Shown: piece after piece, positions 8,133 to 16,269 of the stretch
Layout of the letters: each line of letters opens with the position of its first letter
Position numbering within the stretch: the first letter of the stretch is position 1
Assembly: GCF_001957135.1 (NCBI RefSeq)
Contig: NZ_MPHK01000032.1
Span: forward strand, 1 to 32,757
Source: Shewanella sp. UCD-KL21
GTDB lineage: Bacteria > Pseudomonadota > Gammaproteobacteria > Enterobacterales > Shewanellaceae
Reading direction: 5' to 3'
Length of the DNA: 32,757 nt
The notes under the pieces: model-generated
What the model saw: the letters and a program-made list of their open reading frames with translations, nothing else
What the model was told of the DNA's origin: nothing
Database searches by the model: none
Program-made: the position numbers and the translations under genes

Positions 8133-8605
8133 GAAATTAATCCATTAAGTAATGAACTGAATTAGTGTCGTTGTTTTAACAATAATTCCTTTAGCTTTTG
8201 TAAAAGCATGAATTCTTGATAAAGAGTTTGAATTAATCGCCACTTTGCTGTTTTTTGAGATATGAGTAACCTTTTAAATTCTGCGTATGGACGGCGATCA
8301 CAAAAATGGCTTTTGCTTACAGGTTTATTAATTAGTAATTAAGCAACAGTTTTGAAATGCAATTTTCATAGAGGCTGACTAAATTGTTGAAATAGCCGTT
8401 TTATCAGTGGCTACAGCTTTTGTGAGAGGGGGTTATTCGATGTCGCGCGAATGATTGTTTCTTTTAGTTGGTAATATATCTACGGTTTAATGATTTGAGT
8501 TGCGCAACCCCGACCTTGGTATAACACTGGATAGCTTGACCAATGATAGTAACTACCTGACACTCTATGCTAACCAAATACCCTACCAAGTATGGATAAT
8601 AAAAA
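8133..8605. other. 473-bp divergent intergenic region with two palindromes
   Basis: No coding sequence seen. It holds the promoters of the Tat-exported protein (-) and the CstA-family gene (+). Two short palindromes stand out: GCTTTTGTAAAAGC (8194-8207) and GTTGCGCAAC (8499-8508). The second lies about 100 bp before the cstA start and is a possible operator. Isolated CRP half-site-like words (TCACA, TGTGA) occur, but no full site is convincing. Confidence 0.5.
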
Positions 8606-10072
8606 ATGCTAATTTTCTTTATTTGTATTGCGATGTTAGTCCTCGCTTATAAATTCTACAGCCCTTTTGTAGAGCGCCAAGCAGGCATTGACCCCAATGC
8701 AAAAACACCTCAAACACGCTTCGATGATGGGGTTGATTATGTCAAAGTTCATCCCGTTAAAGCCTACCTTATTCAATTTCTCAATGTTGCCGGTGTAGGC
8801 CCGATCTTTGGCCCTATTTTAGGGGCTTTATATGGTCCAATCGCCTTGGTATGGATTGTACTGGGTAATATTATTGGCGGCGCGGTACACGACTACTTCT
8901 CTGGTGTGTTAAGTATCAAAGAAGACGGCAAAAGTTTACCTGAAATCGCTGGGCATTATTTTAATGTTTACTTTAAAGGTGTCATGCTGATCTTCACTGC
9001 GATGTTACTGTTTTTCGTTGGTGTGGTTTTCATCATGAGCCCTGCGGGACTCCTTAGTAACTTAGAGTTCTTTGAAGGCACTATCTTTGCTAACAATACT
9101 TTCTGGGTATTGGTTATTTTAGGCTATTACTTCTTAGCGACATTGTTACCCATTGATAAAATCATCACTAAATTGTACCCATTATTTGGTCTACTCATGA
9201 TTGTGATGACAGTATCAATTGCAGTGGCACTGCTTATCAGTGCGCCGCAATTGCCTGAGGTCGCTGACATTTTTGCTTATTTTGACCATAGCCATTATAA
9301 CAATGATTTATTAGAGCCAAATCCTGATGGTTTACCAGTATGGCCGTTATTATTTGTCACCATTACTTGTGGTGCCATTAGTGGTTTCCATTCAACCCAA
9401 GCCCCTATTATGGCTCGCTGTCTAACCAACGAAAAATATGTTCGCCCGGTTTACTACGGCGCTATGATGTCAGAAGGTATTGTGGCTTGTGTATGGGCAA
9501 CAGCGGGTATTGCGGCTTTCCCTGGTGGCTATGCGGAGCTTAAGAGCATTCTTGATGCGGGTGGTCCAGGCTTAGTGGTTAACCAAGTAGCAAGTACATA
9601 TCTTGGTTTTGCGGGTGGTATTATGGCGATTATTGCAGTGGCCATTTTCCCCATAACCTCGGGTGATACAGCGTTCCGCTCATTACGTTTGACTATTATT
9701 GATGCGTTTAAAATTCCGCAAAGTATGCGTAATCGCTTGTTATTAGCCATTCCAATTTTAGTGATTGCGTACTTTATGACTAAGATTGATTTCTCATTAA
9801 TCTGGCGCTATTTCGCTTTCTCAAATATGTTACTTTCAACCAGTGTATTGTGGCTGGCAACTAAGTATTTATTTGACCGTGGCACCTTCCACTGGATTGT
9901 GAGTTTGCCTGCGATTATTGGTACTTGCGTTACTGTTTCTTATATTTTGACTGCGGGTATCGGCCTTGGCTTGCCGCAGAACATGAGTCAACCTGCAGGT
10001 ATTGCAACGGGTATTGTGTGTTTAATCGCGCTTATTATTGCCCATAATCGACGTAAGGTTGTAGTGGCTTAG
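8606..10072 (+). CDS. CstA-family carbon-starvation transporter (short form)
   Basis: Inner-membrane protein of 488 residues with many hydrophobic segments. The N-terminal half aligns by eye with E. coli CstA/BtsT: AYKFY, then DPNAKTPQTRFDDGVDYV, then AGVGPIFGPILGALYG, GNIIGGAVHDYF and EDGKSLPEI. CstA and BtsT import peptides and pyruvate on starvation. E. coli members have about 700 residues, so this belongs to a shorter subgroup lacking part of the C-terminal membrane region, and its substrate may differ. The ribosome site is modest (GGA, about 9 nt from ATG). A strong terminator follows. Single-gene unit. Confidence 0.85.
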   Translation: MLIFFICIAMLVLAYKFYSPFVERQAGIDPNAKTPQTRFDDGVDYVKVHPVKAYLIQFLNVAGVGPIFGPILGALYGPIALVWIVLGNIIGGAVHDYFSGVLSIKEDGKSLPEIAGHYFNVYFKGVMLIFTAMLLFFVGVVFIMSPAGLLSNLEFFEGTIFANNTFWVLVILGYYFLATLLPIDKIITKLYPLFGLLMIVMTVSIAVALLISAPQLPEVADIFAYFDHSHYNNDLLEPNPDGLPVWPLLFVTITCGAISGFHSTQAPIMARCLTNEKYVRPVYYGAMMSEGIVACVWATAGIAAFPGGYAELKSILDAGGPGLVVNQVASTYLGFAGGIMAIIAVAIFPITSGDTAFRSLRLTIIDAFKIPQSMRNRLLLAIPILVIAYFMTKIDFSLIWRYFAFSNMLLSTSVLWLATKYLFDRGTFHWIVSLPAIIGTCVTVSYILTAGIGLGLPQNMSQPAGIATGIVCLIALIIAHNRRKVVVA

Positions 10073-10167
10073 CGGCCCTATAGTCGTCCATTTTGCTGCT
10101 TACTGCTGCCTATTAACTACTAGGCCGTAACAGTGACTATGATGCTAATGTTTAGGATTGTAGCGTT

Positions 10168-10196
10168 AAAAAACCGATGCTGTCATCGGTTTTTTT
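10168..10196 (+). terminator. Intrinsic terminator after the CstA-family gene
   Basis: A-run plus CCGATG pairs with CATCGG plus T-run (10168-10179 with 10184-10196, 4-nt loop): a classic intrinsic terminator with at least seven T residues. Confidence 0.85.
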
Positions 10197-10199
10197 ATG

Positions 10200-10228
10200 C
10201 CTAAGTTTGGCCTAAGTTTGGCCTAAGT
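10200..10228. repeat. 11-bp tandem repeat CCTAAGTTTGG, about 2.6 copies
   Basis: Copies at 10200-10210 and 10211-10221 are followed by a partial copy 10222-10228. It lies directly beyond the CstA-gene terminator in a non-coding stretch (10073-10443). A related repeat is at 10391-10412. Confidence 0.85.
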
Positions 10229-10390
10229 AAAGCAACCGGAAAAGACTGATCTCAATTAGTTGAGTTGCAGTTCGCAGTATGCTTTGGCTGGTGAGTGAGT
10301 ATGCTCAAGCGTGTCAATTTAGTTGTTTAACCTAGTGTCTCAGCTTGATGACTCTAAGAGGTTAAAAGGCGAGAAAGAGGCTTTATCTGG

Positions 10391-10412
10391 CCTATATTTG
10401 GCCTATATTTGG
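10391..10412. repeat. 11-bp tandem repeat CCTATATTTGG, 2 copies plus flanks
   Basis: Copies at 10391-10401 and 10402-10412, with partial copies on both sides, 32 bp beyond the stop of the GGDEF-EAL gene. It shares the frame CCTA-N2-TTTGG and the 11-bp period with 10200-10228. The rest of 10073-10443 shows nothing coding. Confidence 0.85.
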
Positions 10413-10443
10413 CCTTGTTGTAGCGTGGAGGGGCTAGTTGCAG

Positions 10444-12375
10444 TTAAGTTTCGCCATTTTTATTGATAATCGGATTACACACTCCGGTGCCCGTTAATGC
10501 AATATGATTAAGGTTGTTTTTGATCACTTTAGAGCCGACATTGAACGAGGTTTCGGGCCGACTAATAAGGTAGCCTTGCACACAATGAATGCCCAGTTTT
10601 TTGATTAATTCAAATTGAGAGGCCACTTCAACGCCTTCAGCAACCACTTTTAAATCAAGGGTTTTTCCTAGGTTACTAATCGAGTCTAAAATCTTTTCGT
10701 ATTTAGGGTTAATAGTCGCTTGGTCAATAAACAGCTTATCAATTTTGATCACATCAACGGGCAAATTGGCCAATGTTGAAAGGGAGCTAAAGCCTGTGCC
10801 AAAATCATCGATGGCAATTAATACCCCTTGGCGGCGTAGTTTTTGTAAATCATTAATAATAGTGTCAGATGCATGAATTAAACATGATTCAGTTATTTCC
10901 AATAATAATGCTCTAGCTGGTAAGCCTGTTTTCGCTAAGGTGTCCATAATCCAGTCGTATAACGGCACATGCTTTAATTGCACCCCTGAAATATTCACTG
11001 AAATTCGGACTTTATTCATACCGGCATTGTGCCAAGCTGACATTTGGCGGCAGGCTTCAAATAAAATCCAGTTACCAAGTTCAAGGATCAAGTTTGAGTC
11101 TTCTGCGATTGGGATAAATTCAGTTGGGGTGATTGGGCCTTCAATAGGGTGATTCCAACGGACCAAGCATTCGAAGTAATCAATACTGCAGTCATCAACG
11201 CTGACAATCGGTTGAAATGATAAGCTGAAATTTTGGCTGGCAATGGCTAAACGCATTTCTTCAAGTAGGTAGTGGTAGCGGCGAATCTTATTACCCATTT
11301 CTGGCGAATAGACACGAAAAATACCGCGGCCATCGGCTTTGGCGCGGTACATGGCCACATCGGCCATTTGTAATAGTGTATTGGGGGTTGATGCACTGTC
11401 AGGGTAGCTAGCAATGCCAATACTAGCACCAATTTTTATGATTTTATTACCAAGTACGAAATCTCGTTCAACTTCTTGTAGCACGTTTTTAGCGACTTCC
11501 ACCGCACGGTTGTCATCGTCAATGTGATCAATAAAAATAGAGAATTCATCACCGCCTAAGCGGGATAGATTTAGCTCTAAATTTATCCCAGTGCCCATAT
11601 AGCTTAGGTCATGGTTTCTGATCACTGTGGATAGTCGATTGGCGACTTGTATGAGCACTTCATCACCAAAACTGTGGCCAAATGAATCATTAACCTGTTT
11701 GAAACCATCTAAGTCTATAAACAATAAGGCTTGTTTGGTGCCATCTTTTTGGGCCCGTTGTAATTGGGTTTCTAAATGCTCAAGGTAGGCGTGACGGTCG
11801 ACAAGTCCAGTGAGTTTGTCTTGAAATATGGTTAACTGAGTATCAAGGTGGTGCTGTTTTACGTGTCGGTTCAGTTCATTCAGTGCCATGCTAATGTGTG
11901 ACAGGGAATTATTGGTTGGCTTGTTTGGCAGCGTGATTTTAAAGGTCGCTAATAATTTGTCGGTTTCATTACTGATAAATGCCAGTGACGAACTGTTTTT
12001 TCTGTCAGAGCTGGCTTTGATATAAAAAGGGATAAAGCTGGCAAGTATAAACATGAGTAATAAGGGCACATTACTGAACATCATCATGGCACTAAATACG
12101 TCAGTGACCTTGACTACGGTCAGTTCTTTGTCAGTTCGAGTCAGTACTGCAAAGTAATGCTGTTCAGATTTAACGATATCATTTTCTAAAAACAGCCACT
12201 TTTCCCAATTTGAGTGAGTATCGGTCACCTTAGAGGGGGCAATTTTAGTCACTTTGTGGTGAAAATTTTCAGTATGGATAGCATCGATACCCTGACTAAA
12301 ACTTAACACTACTAACACGTTCAGCATCATCAAAAGGCTAATTAGCATGAATACGAACTTTGAAATTTTAGTCAT
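10444..12375 (-). CDS. Membrane-bound GGDEF-EAL cyclic-di-GMP enzyme
   Basis: Inner-membrane signalling protein of 643 residues. One helix at about 7-27, a periplasmic segment of about 70 residues and a second helix at about 102-119 lead to a cytoplasmic GGDEF domain (about 180-355) and EAL domain (about 365-615). GGDEF is intact (274-278), but no RxxD inhibitory site is seen in front of it; an unusual loop (256-270) replaces it. The EAL signature reads ECLVRW (402-407). The other catalytic residues are present: NIS (461), LEITES (492-497), DDFGTG (523-528), KIDK (544-547), AEGVE (579-583) and VQGY (599-602). Phosphodiesterase activity is therefore likely and cyclase activity possible. The periplasmic segment resembles no sensor I know. 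Single-gene unit. Confidence 0.9.
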   Translation of the reverse strand: MTKISKFVFMLISLLMMLNVLVVLSFSQGIDAIHTENFHHKVTKIAPSKVTDTHSNWEKWLFLENDIVKSEQHYFAVLTRTDKELTVVKVTDVFSAMMMFSNVPLLLMFILASFIPFYIKASSDRKNSSSLAFISNETDKLLATFKITLPNKPTNNSLSHISMALNELNRHVKQHHLDTQLTIFQDKLTGLVDRHAYLEHLETQLQRAQKDGTKQALLFIDLDGFKQVNDSFGHSFGDEVLIQVANRLSTVIRNHDLSYMGTGINLELNLSRLGGDEFSIFIDHIDDDNRAVEVAKNVLQEVERDFVLGNKIIKIGASIGIASYPDSASTPNTLLQMADVAMYRAKADGRGIFRVYSPEMGNKIRRYHYLLEEMRLAIASQNFSLSFQPIVSVDDCSIDYFECLVRWNHPIEGPITPTEFIPIAEDSNLILELGNWILFEACRQMSAWHNAGMNKVRISVNISGVQLKHVPLYDWIMDTLAKTGLPARALLLEITESCLIHASDTIINDLQKLRRQGVLIAIDDFGTGFSSLSTLANLPVDVIKIDKLFIDQATINPKYEKILDSISNLGKTLDLKVVAEGVEVASQFELIKKLGIHCVQGYLISRPETSFNVGSKVIKNNLNHIALTGTGVCNPIINKNGET

Positions 12376-12881
12376 AAAGAGTCTTAGTAAAGTGTGCCGA
12401 TTGAAAATGTATAATGTTCGTATTTTGTTTGTGTTAGTTAGCTATTTTGTTTCAATGATGTAGCGACTGAATTATAAGCTCATTAATACGGGGATACAAG
12501 ATTTTTGGATTATCTATTTGTTAAAAAATACAATAAATATAATATGTTACAAATGTAACAAAGCTTTTTATGTGGACACGGGAAGAGCTTTTAACCACAT
12601 TTATGACTGGCTTTAAATTGGCGTTTTTACAGTGCAATAAGGTGAAGTGATAATATGAATTAGCATTATATTCGGCGCTATCGCCAATTTGCTTTGAAGC
12701 GTCGATTATTTGCCCAACATAGACACCACAAAAGTATTAAGGTAATAGTTCTGCTTTGGTTAGCTTTATCGTGTCACTGTTACAAAACATCCCACCGCCG
12801 ATTAATGGCGATAGGATTTATTAGCTAGCGAGGCTATGGTTTAGGCGGTAACACTTTGTCTCGCTCAGTTGTGATTGCCTG
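12376..12881. other. 506-bp intergenic region upstream of the GGDEF-EAL gene
   Basis: No coding sequence seen. It lies between two minus-strand genes and should hold the GGDEF-EAL promoter and the end of the cynS transcript. TGTTAC-AAAT-GTAACA (12545-12560) is a perfect inverted repeat about 170 bp upstream of the GGDEF-EAL start and a possible operator. Short GGCG/CGCC stems occur at 12674-12685 and 12796-12810; neither has a T-run, so no clear terminator for cynS was found. Confidence 0.5.
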
Positions 12882-13322
12882 TTACCATTTCTTATAAGGT
12901 AAAAATTTACCATTCATGGTCACTAATACGCGATCGCCTTTGGGATCTTCAATTTTATCAATGTTTAAACTAAAGTCGATTGCGCTCATTATTCCGTCAC
13001 CAAATTTTTCATGGATCACTGCTTTCATCGGCATGCCATACACCTGCATGATTTCGTAAAAGCGATATACCAATGGATCAGTAGGCACTGTCGGGCCTAA
13101 GCCTTTAAGTTGGGAGTCGGTAAGTGGCATCATTTGCTCTGCTTCGATACCTAAGGCTTGTGCAATTTGAATTACTTCAGCTTCAGATGCACAGGCTTGG
13201 CCGTAGCATAATGCCGCCACCCAGACCTCATCTCGGCCCACCATCTGACCTATATCATTGAAGGTGAGTTTTTGCGCTTTTTTGGCAGCTAAAATCGTTT
13301 TACTTAGGGTGTTGATTTCCAT
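12882..13322 (-). CDS. cynS: Cyanate hydratase (cyanase)
   Basis: Cytoplasmic enzyme that converts cyanate and bicarbonate to carbamate, which breaks down to ammonia, plus CO2. It detoxifies cyanate and supplies nitrogen. The 146 residues (E. coli 156) comprise an N-terminal helix-bundle domain and the C-terminal cyanase domain. The catalytic triad is conserved: Arg87 and Glu90 in YRFYEI and Ser113 in IMSAIDF, equivalent to Arg96, Glu99 and Ser122 in E. coli. The C-terminus GKFLPYKKW is also typical. GGAGC precedes the ATG. It starts 51 bp after the kinase/phosphatase gene, with no terminator between, so the two are probably co-transcribed. The carbonic anhydrase CynT and regulator CynR of E. 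coli are not next to it. Confidence 0.96.
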   Translation of the reverse strand: MEINTLSKTILAAKKAQKLTFNDIGQMVGRDEVWVAALCYGQACASEAEVIQIAQALGIEAEQMMPLTDSQLKGLGPTVPTDPLVYRFYEIMQVYGMPMKAVIHEKFGDGIMSAIDFSLNIDKIEDPKGDRVLVTMNGKFLPYKKW

Positions 13323-13373
13323 AGTGCAGCTCCAGTTTAAGTGACATAGTTAAGGTAAAAGTGAATTAGCACA

Positions 13374-15095
13374 TCAGCGCAATATTAATAGCAAGATGAT
13401 GAGGCTTAACATGGCTGAAATCCCTTGCCAGAACTTAACAGGCTCGCGCTCGATAAGTGGGGCCCGAGTTTTATTTAAAAAGGCTTGAGTGGGATGACGC
13501 AGATCGTATAAGTATTCTGATAATTCGCTGTAGCGTTTATAGGGATTAGGATGGAGCGCTTTTTTTAACACATCATCAATCCAAGCCGGGATGTCGCGCT
13601 CATCATCCAGTACCGATTGATATACCAAGCGGTTTTGCGCCGCTTTGGTTCTTGCTTGGGACATTTTACCGTCAAAGGGTAATTTTCCGGTGAGCATTTG
13701 ATAGGTGATCACCGCCAGCGAAAAGTTATCAGCCATATGGGTGGCAGCTTCACCGACAAAGTATTCGGGGGCGGTATATTGCACTGTGCCGAGAATATCG
13801 GCATGCACGATTGGGGATGATATTTCAGCAAGACCTGCGACTTTAGTGGCTCCAAAATCTATGATTTTTACCATGCCATTCACGTCAATCATGATGTTTT
13901 CAGGACGTAAATCTTGATGGATCATTTCTTTCCGATGAAACGCTCGCAAGCCTTTAGCGATTTGCTCGACAATATCACGCACGGTTTCAATAGCGGGTTG
14001 TGGATTATCTAACATCCACTGGCTCAGGGTAATGCCTTCAATGTACTCCATAGCCACATAGAGATAGTTACGCTGTTTAGTGGGCGGACAAGGCTTAAGG
14101 ATATGGGCATTATTAAGCCTTCTGGCGATCCACTCTTCCATTAAAAATCGTTCAAGATAAGCAGGATCACCTTGTAAATCGATTGATGGTGTTTTAATAA
14201 CAACTTTTTCTAGCTTGTCGGTATCCATGGCCAAGTACACATGGCTGCGACTGCTATGGTGCAAAGCCCTGAGTATTTGGTAGCCGTCAAAATTCATTCT
14301 GGCATCAAGAATTGGCGGGAAAGCTTGTTCGGTGAGTTTTTGCAGGGCTTCATCTGCGCTTTGCAGCGGTAGGTCATCAATGCGAATAATTTGAATGGTT
14401 AAATTGTCTTGGCTGCCATTGGCCAGTGCAACATCGGCAATGACTTGGGCGGCAATATCTAAGGCCTGATGATGTAATTTTATTAATGCGTTAATTTCGT
14501 CTTCGGAAATAAATTCATAAATGCCATCGGTTGCTAGGATAAAAGTATCACCGACTTCTAGCGCCTTAGCATCATAATCGATTTCTAAGAAGGGGCTAAT
14601 ACCTAGGCCGCGGTTAAGGTAGCTTTTATGATCGCTTACCCACAGGCGGTGATCTTCAGTGAGCTGGGTCATTTCATTATCCCGCAACCGATAAATGCGG
14701 CTATCACCAATATGAAACACGTGGGCAGTGGTCGATTTGAACACCATCGCGCTTAAAGTGCATACATAACCGCGATCCTGATCAAATCGATGTTCACTTT
14801 TTTGGGATTGGGAATAGAGCCAAGAGTTTGTGGCGGTTAAAACCTGAGCGGCGGACTTTTTTACCGACCAAGATTCTGGCGTGCAACTGTAGTCATCTAA
14901 AAAGCCCCTCACGCTAGCTTCACTGGCTATTTGGCTCACATCACTACTACTGATCCCATCAGCAATAGCAATGGCAATGCCCTTAGAGGTCAATAGTGGT
15001 TGCTTTGGGATCGTGGCGCCATGAAAATCTTGGTTGATTTCCTTAATGCCTTTATTGGAATATTGGCCTATTGAAACGGCGAGCGTTCGAGTCAT
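13374..15095 (-). CDS. Bifunctional PP2C-type phosphatase / Ser-Thr protein kinase
   Basis: A 573-residue fusion. Residues 1-240 are a PP2C phosphatase with its metal-binding aspartates visible: NQDFHG (Asp23), ADG (Asp46), GDSR (Asp131), ATDG (Asp190) and QDN (Asp230). Residues about 268-535 are a Hanks-type kinase: VVIK (Lys301), catalytic loop HQDLRPEN (393-400, Asp395), DFG (413-415), APE (442-444). The glycine-rich loop is degenerate, and HRD and DLKPEN read HQD and DLRPEN, but the key residues remain. A C-terminal hydrophobic tail (556-572) likely anchors it in the inner membrane facing the cytoplasm. Such fusions are known near nitrate/nitrite assimilation genes in other Proteobacteria. 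Here it heads an operon with cynS, suggesting a role in nitrogen-source control (inference). Confidence 0.92.
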   Translation of the reverse strand: MTRTLAVSIGQYSNKGIKEINQDFHGATIPKQPLLTSKGIAIAIADGISSSDVSQIASEASVRGFLDDYSCTPESWSVKKSAAQVLTATNSWLYSQSQKSEHRFDQDRGYVCTLSAMVFKSTTAHVFHIGDSRIYRLRDNEMTQLTEDHRLWVSDHKSYLNRGLGISPFLEIDYDAKALEVGDTFILATDGIYEFISEDEINALIKLHHQALDIAAQVIADVALANGSQDNLTIQIIRIDDLPLQSADEALQKLTEQAFPPILDARMNFDGYQILRALHHSSRSHVYLAMDTDKLEKVVIKTPSIDLQGDPAYLERFLMEEWIARRLNNAHILKPCPPTKQRNYLYVAMEYIEGITLSQWMLDNPQPAIETVRDIVEQIAKGLRAFHRKEMIHQDLRPENIMIDVNGMVKIIDFGATKVAGLAEISSPIVHADILGTVQYTAPEYFVGEAATHMADNFSLAVITYQMLTGKLPFDGKMSQARTKAAQNRLVYQSVLDDERDIPAWIDDVLKKALHPNPYKRYSELSEYLYDLRHPTQAFLNKTRAPLIEREPVKFWQGISAMLSLIILLLILR

Positions 15096-15504
15096 ATATT
15101 GTCTTGTTAAGCTAAAAGTAATGGCTCATCAGCGCCAATCATAAATACTTGCTTTAAAGTGCAACTACCATTCCAAAACGAGACCAGGGCGCAATTTTAA
15201 CTAAGATAAAAGGCTGACAAGTTAGAGAGTTACTGCATTGCTATTGCCTAGCGCTAACTAAGTTAAACCAATGAAAGCTGGGGATGGCGCTCAGTTGCTC
15301 CTTTGCTTTGTAACGCAATGGTGCAGTGTGAACCATTAACGCACTTAAATAGATCGAAATAGCGGCTGAGACTGGCTTATTGGCTTTGGGGTTAAAACAT
15401 CAGCTATTAGCAATAGTTAATTTAACGGGCTGTGTTTTATATAACGGTTTATATCTTTAAAATCAGTATAATTATACTTAAGCTAATTAACTGTGGAACA
15501 CGCT
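15096..15504. other. 409-bp divergent intergenic region
   Basis: Separates the kinase/phosphatase operon (-) from the small membrane protein (+) and should hold both promoters. No coding sequence or clear operator was seen. The last 60 bp before the plus-strand gene are very AT-rich and promoter-like (TATAAC, TATAAT words near 15438-15475). Confidence 0.45.
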
Positions 15505-15879
15505 GTGCTTACAAAAATACTAGTAACCTTGTTAGTGATCGTCGCTTGTGTGCTGTACATACGCAGCGGTCGTGGCACAAAAAAAAAGCCGGCTTTAGTG
15601 TCAATGGGCAGTGATTCTTCACCGCTATTTTCAAAGTTGATCATTTATCCGATGATCGCAGTTTCGATGTTAGCAACCGCAGCCTTTTGGGGCTGGTCAT
15701 GGTATGACGATAATAAGATTGTGCAAGTGACCATTTCATCGCCTGTTGAAGCGATGTCGGCAACTTATTATGTGCGCAAAAAAGACATTGAAGCGCAGCG
15801 CATCACCACTGTGGATGGCATTCAAATTCGCTTATCTAACCAAGAGCGTATAACGGTAACGGCACCCGCTACTAAGTGA
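15505..15879 (+). CDS. Small inner-membrane protein with two predicted helices, function unknown
   Basis: Not recognised. Using the GTG at 15505, which has GGAA 6 nt upstream, it has 124 residues. An upstream in-frame GTG at 15493 would add four residues but has no ribosome site. Hydrophobic helices at about 3-19 and 45-63 flank a short basic loop (RSGRGTKKK). The C-terminal 60 residues are soluble and predicted beta-rich, ending in a charged segment. By the positive-inside rule the loop is cytoplasmic and both termini periplasmic. It stands alone next to the lysR-end repeats. Confidence 0.7.
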   Translation: MLTKILVTLLVIVACVLYIRSGRGTKKKPALVSMGSDSSPLFSKLIIYPMIAVSMLATAAFWGWSWYDDNKIVQVTISSPVEAMSATYYVRKKDIEAQRITTVDGIQIRLSNQERITVTAPATK

Positions 15880-15918
15880 TTTTCAGTTCGACTCGATGAA
15901 CAAGTTATTTAGTTTTTC

Positions 15919-16269
15919 GATTGCCATTGCAAGCAAAACGCCATAAAGCGTTTGAGTAGTGGATTTTGGTACTTGTGTTTATGTACTAGCAATCAAAAAC
16001 AAATGGGCGGCATTACAGCCGCTGCAATATCCTATCAAGGCTGAACACTCGATTGCCATTGCAAACAAAACGCCATAAATCTTTTGAGTAGTGGATTTTG
16101 GTACTTGTCTTTATGTACTAGCAACCAGAAACAAATGGGCGGCATTACTGCCGCTGCGATACCTTATTGATATCAAGGCTAGACACTTGATTGCCATTGC
16201 AAACAAAACGTCATAAAGCGTTTGAGTAGTGGATTTTGGTACTTGTCTTTATGTACGAGTAGCCAAAAG
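15919..16269 (-). repeat. Tandem triplication of the lysR 3' end and its downstream hairpin
   Basis: Three direct copies begin GATTGCCATTGCA at 15919, 16051 and 16189 (periods 132 and 138 bp). The third is the genuine end of the lysR gene. The other two still encode, on the minus strand, the same C-terminal peptide (FWLLVHKDKYQNPLLKRFM) with few changes. Copies 1 and 2 each carry a stem GCGGC-ATTACW-GCCGC (16007-16022, 16139-16154). By eye copies 1 and 2 match at about nine positions in ten. This explains most of the non-coding stretch 15880-16178. Confidence 0.92.

Noticed and set aside
15285..15299. TGGCGC...TTGCT resembling a sigma-54 promoter near the kinase/cyanase operon
   Set aside because: The GG-to-GC spacing is one base short, and it points toward the small membrane protein, not the nitrogen-related operon.
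15919..16269. Possible CRISPR or mobile repeat array
   Set aside because: Only three units of more than 130 bp with no unique spacers; one unit is the end of lysR, so a local tandem duplication explains it.
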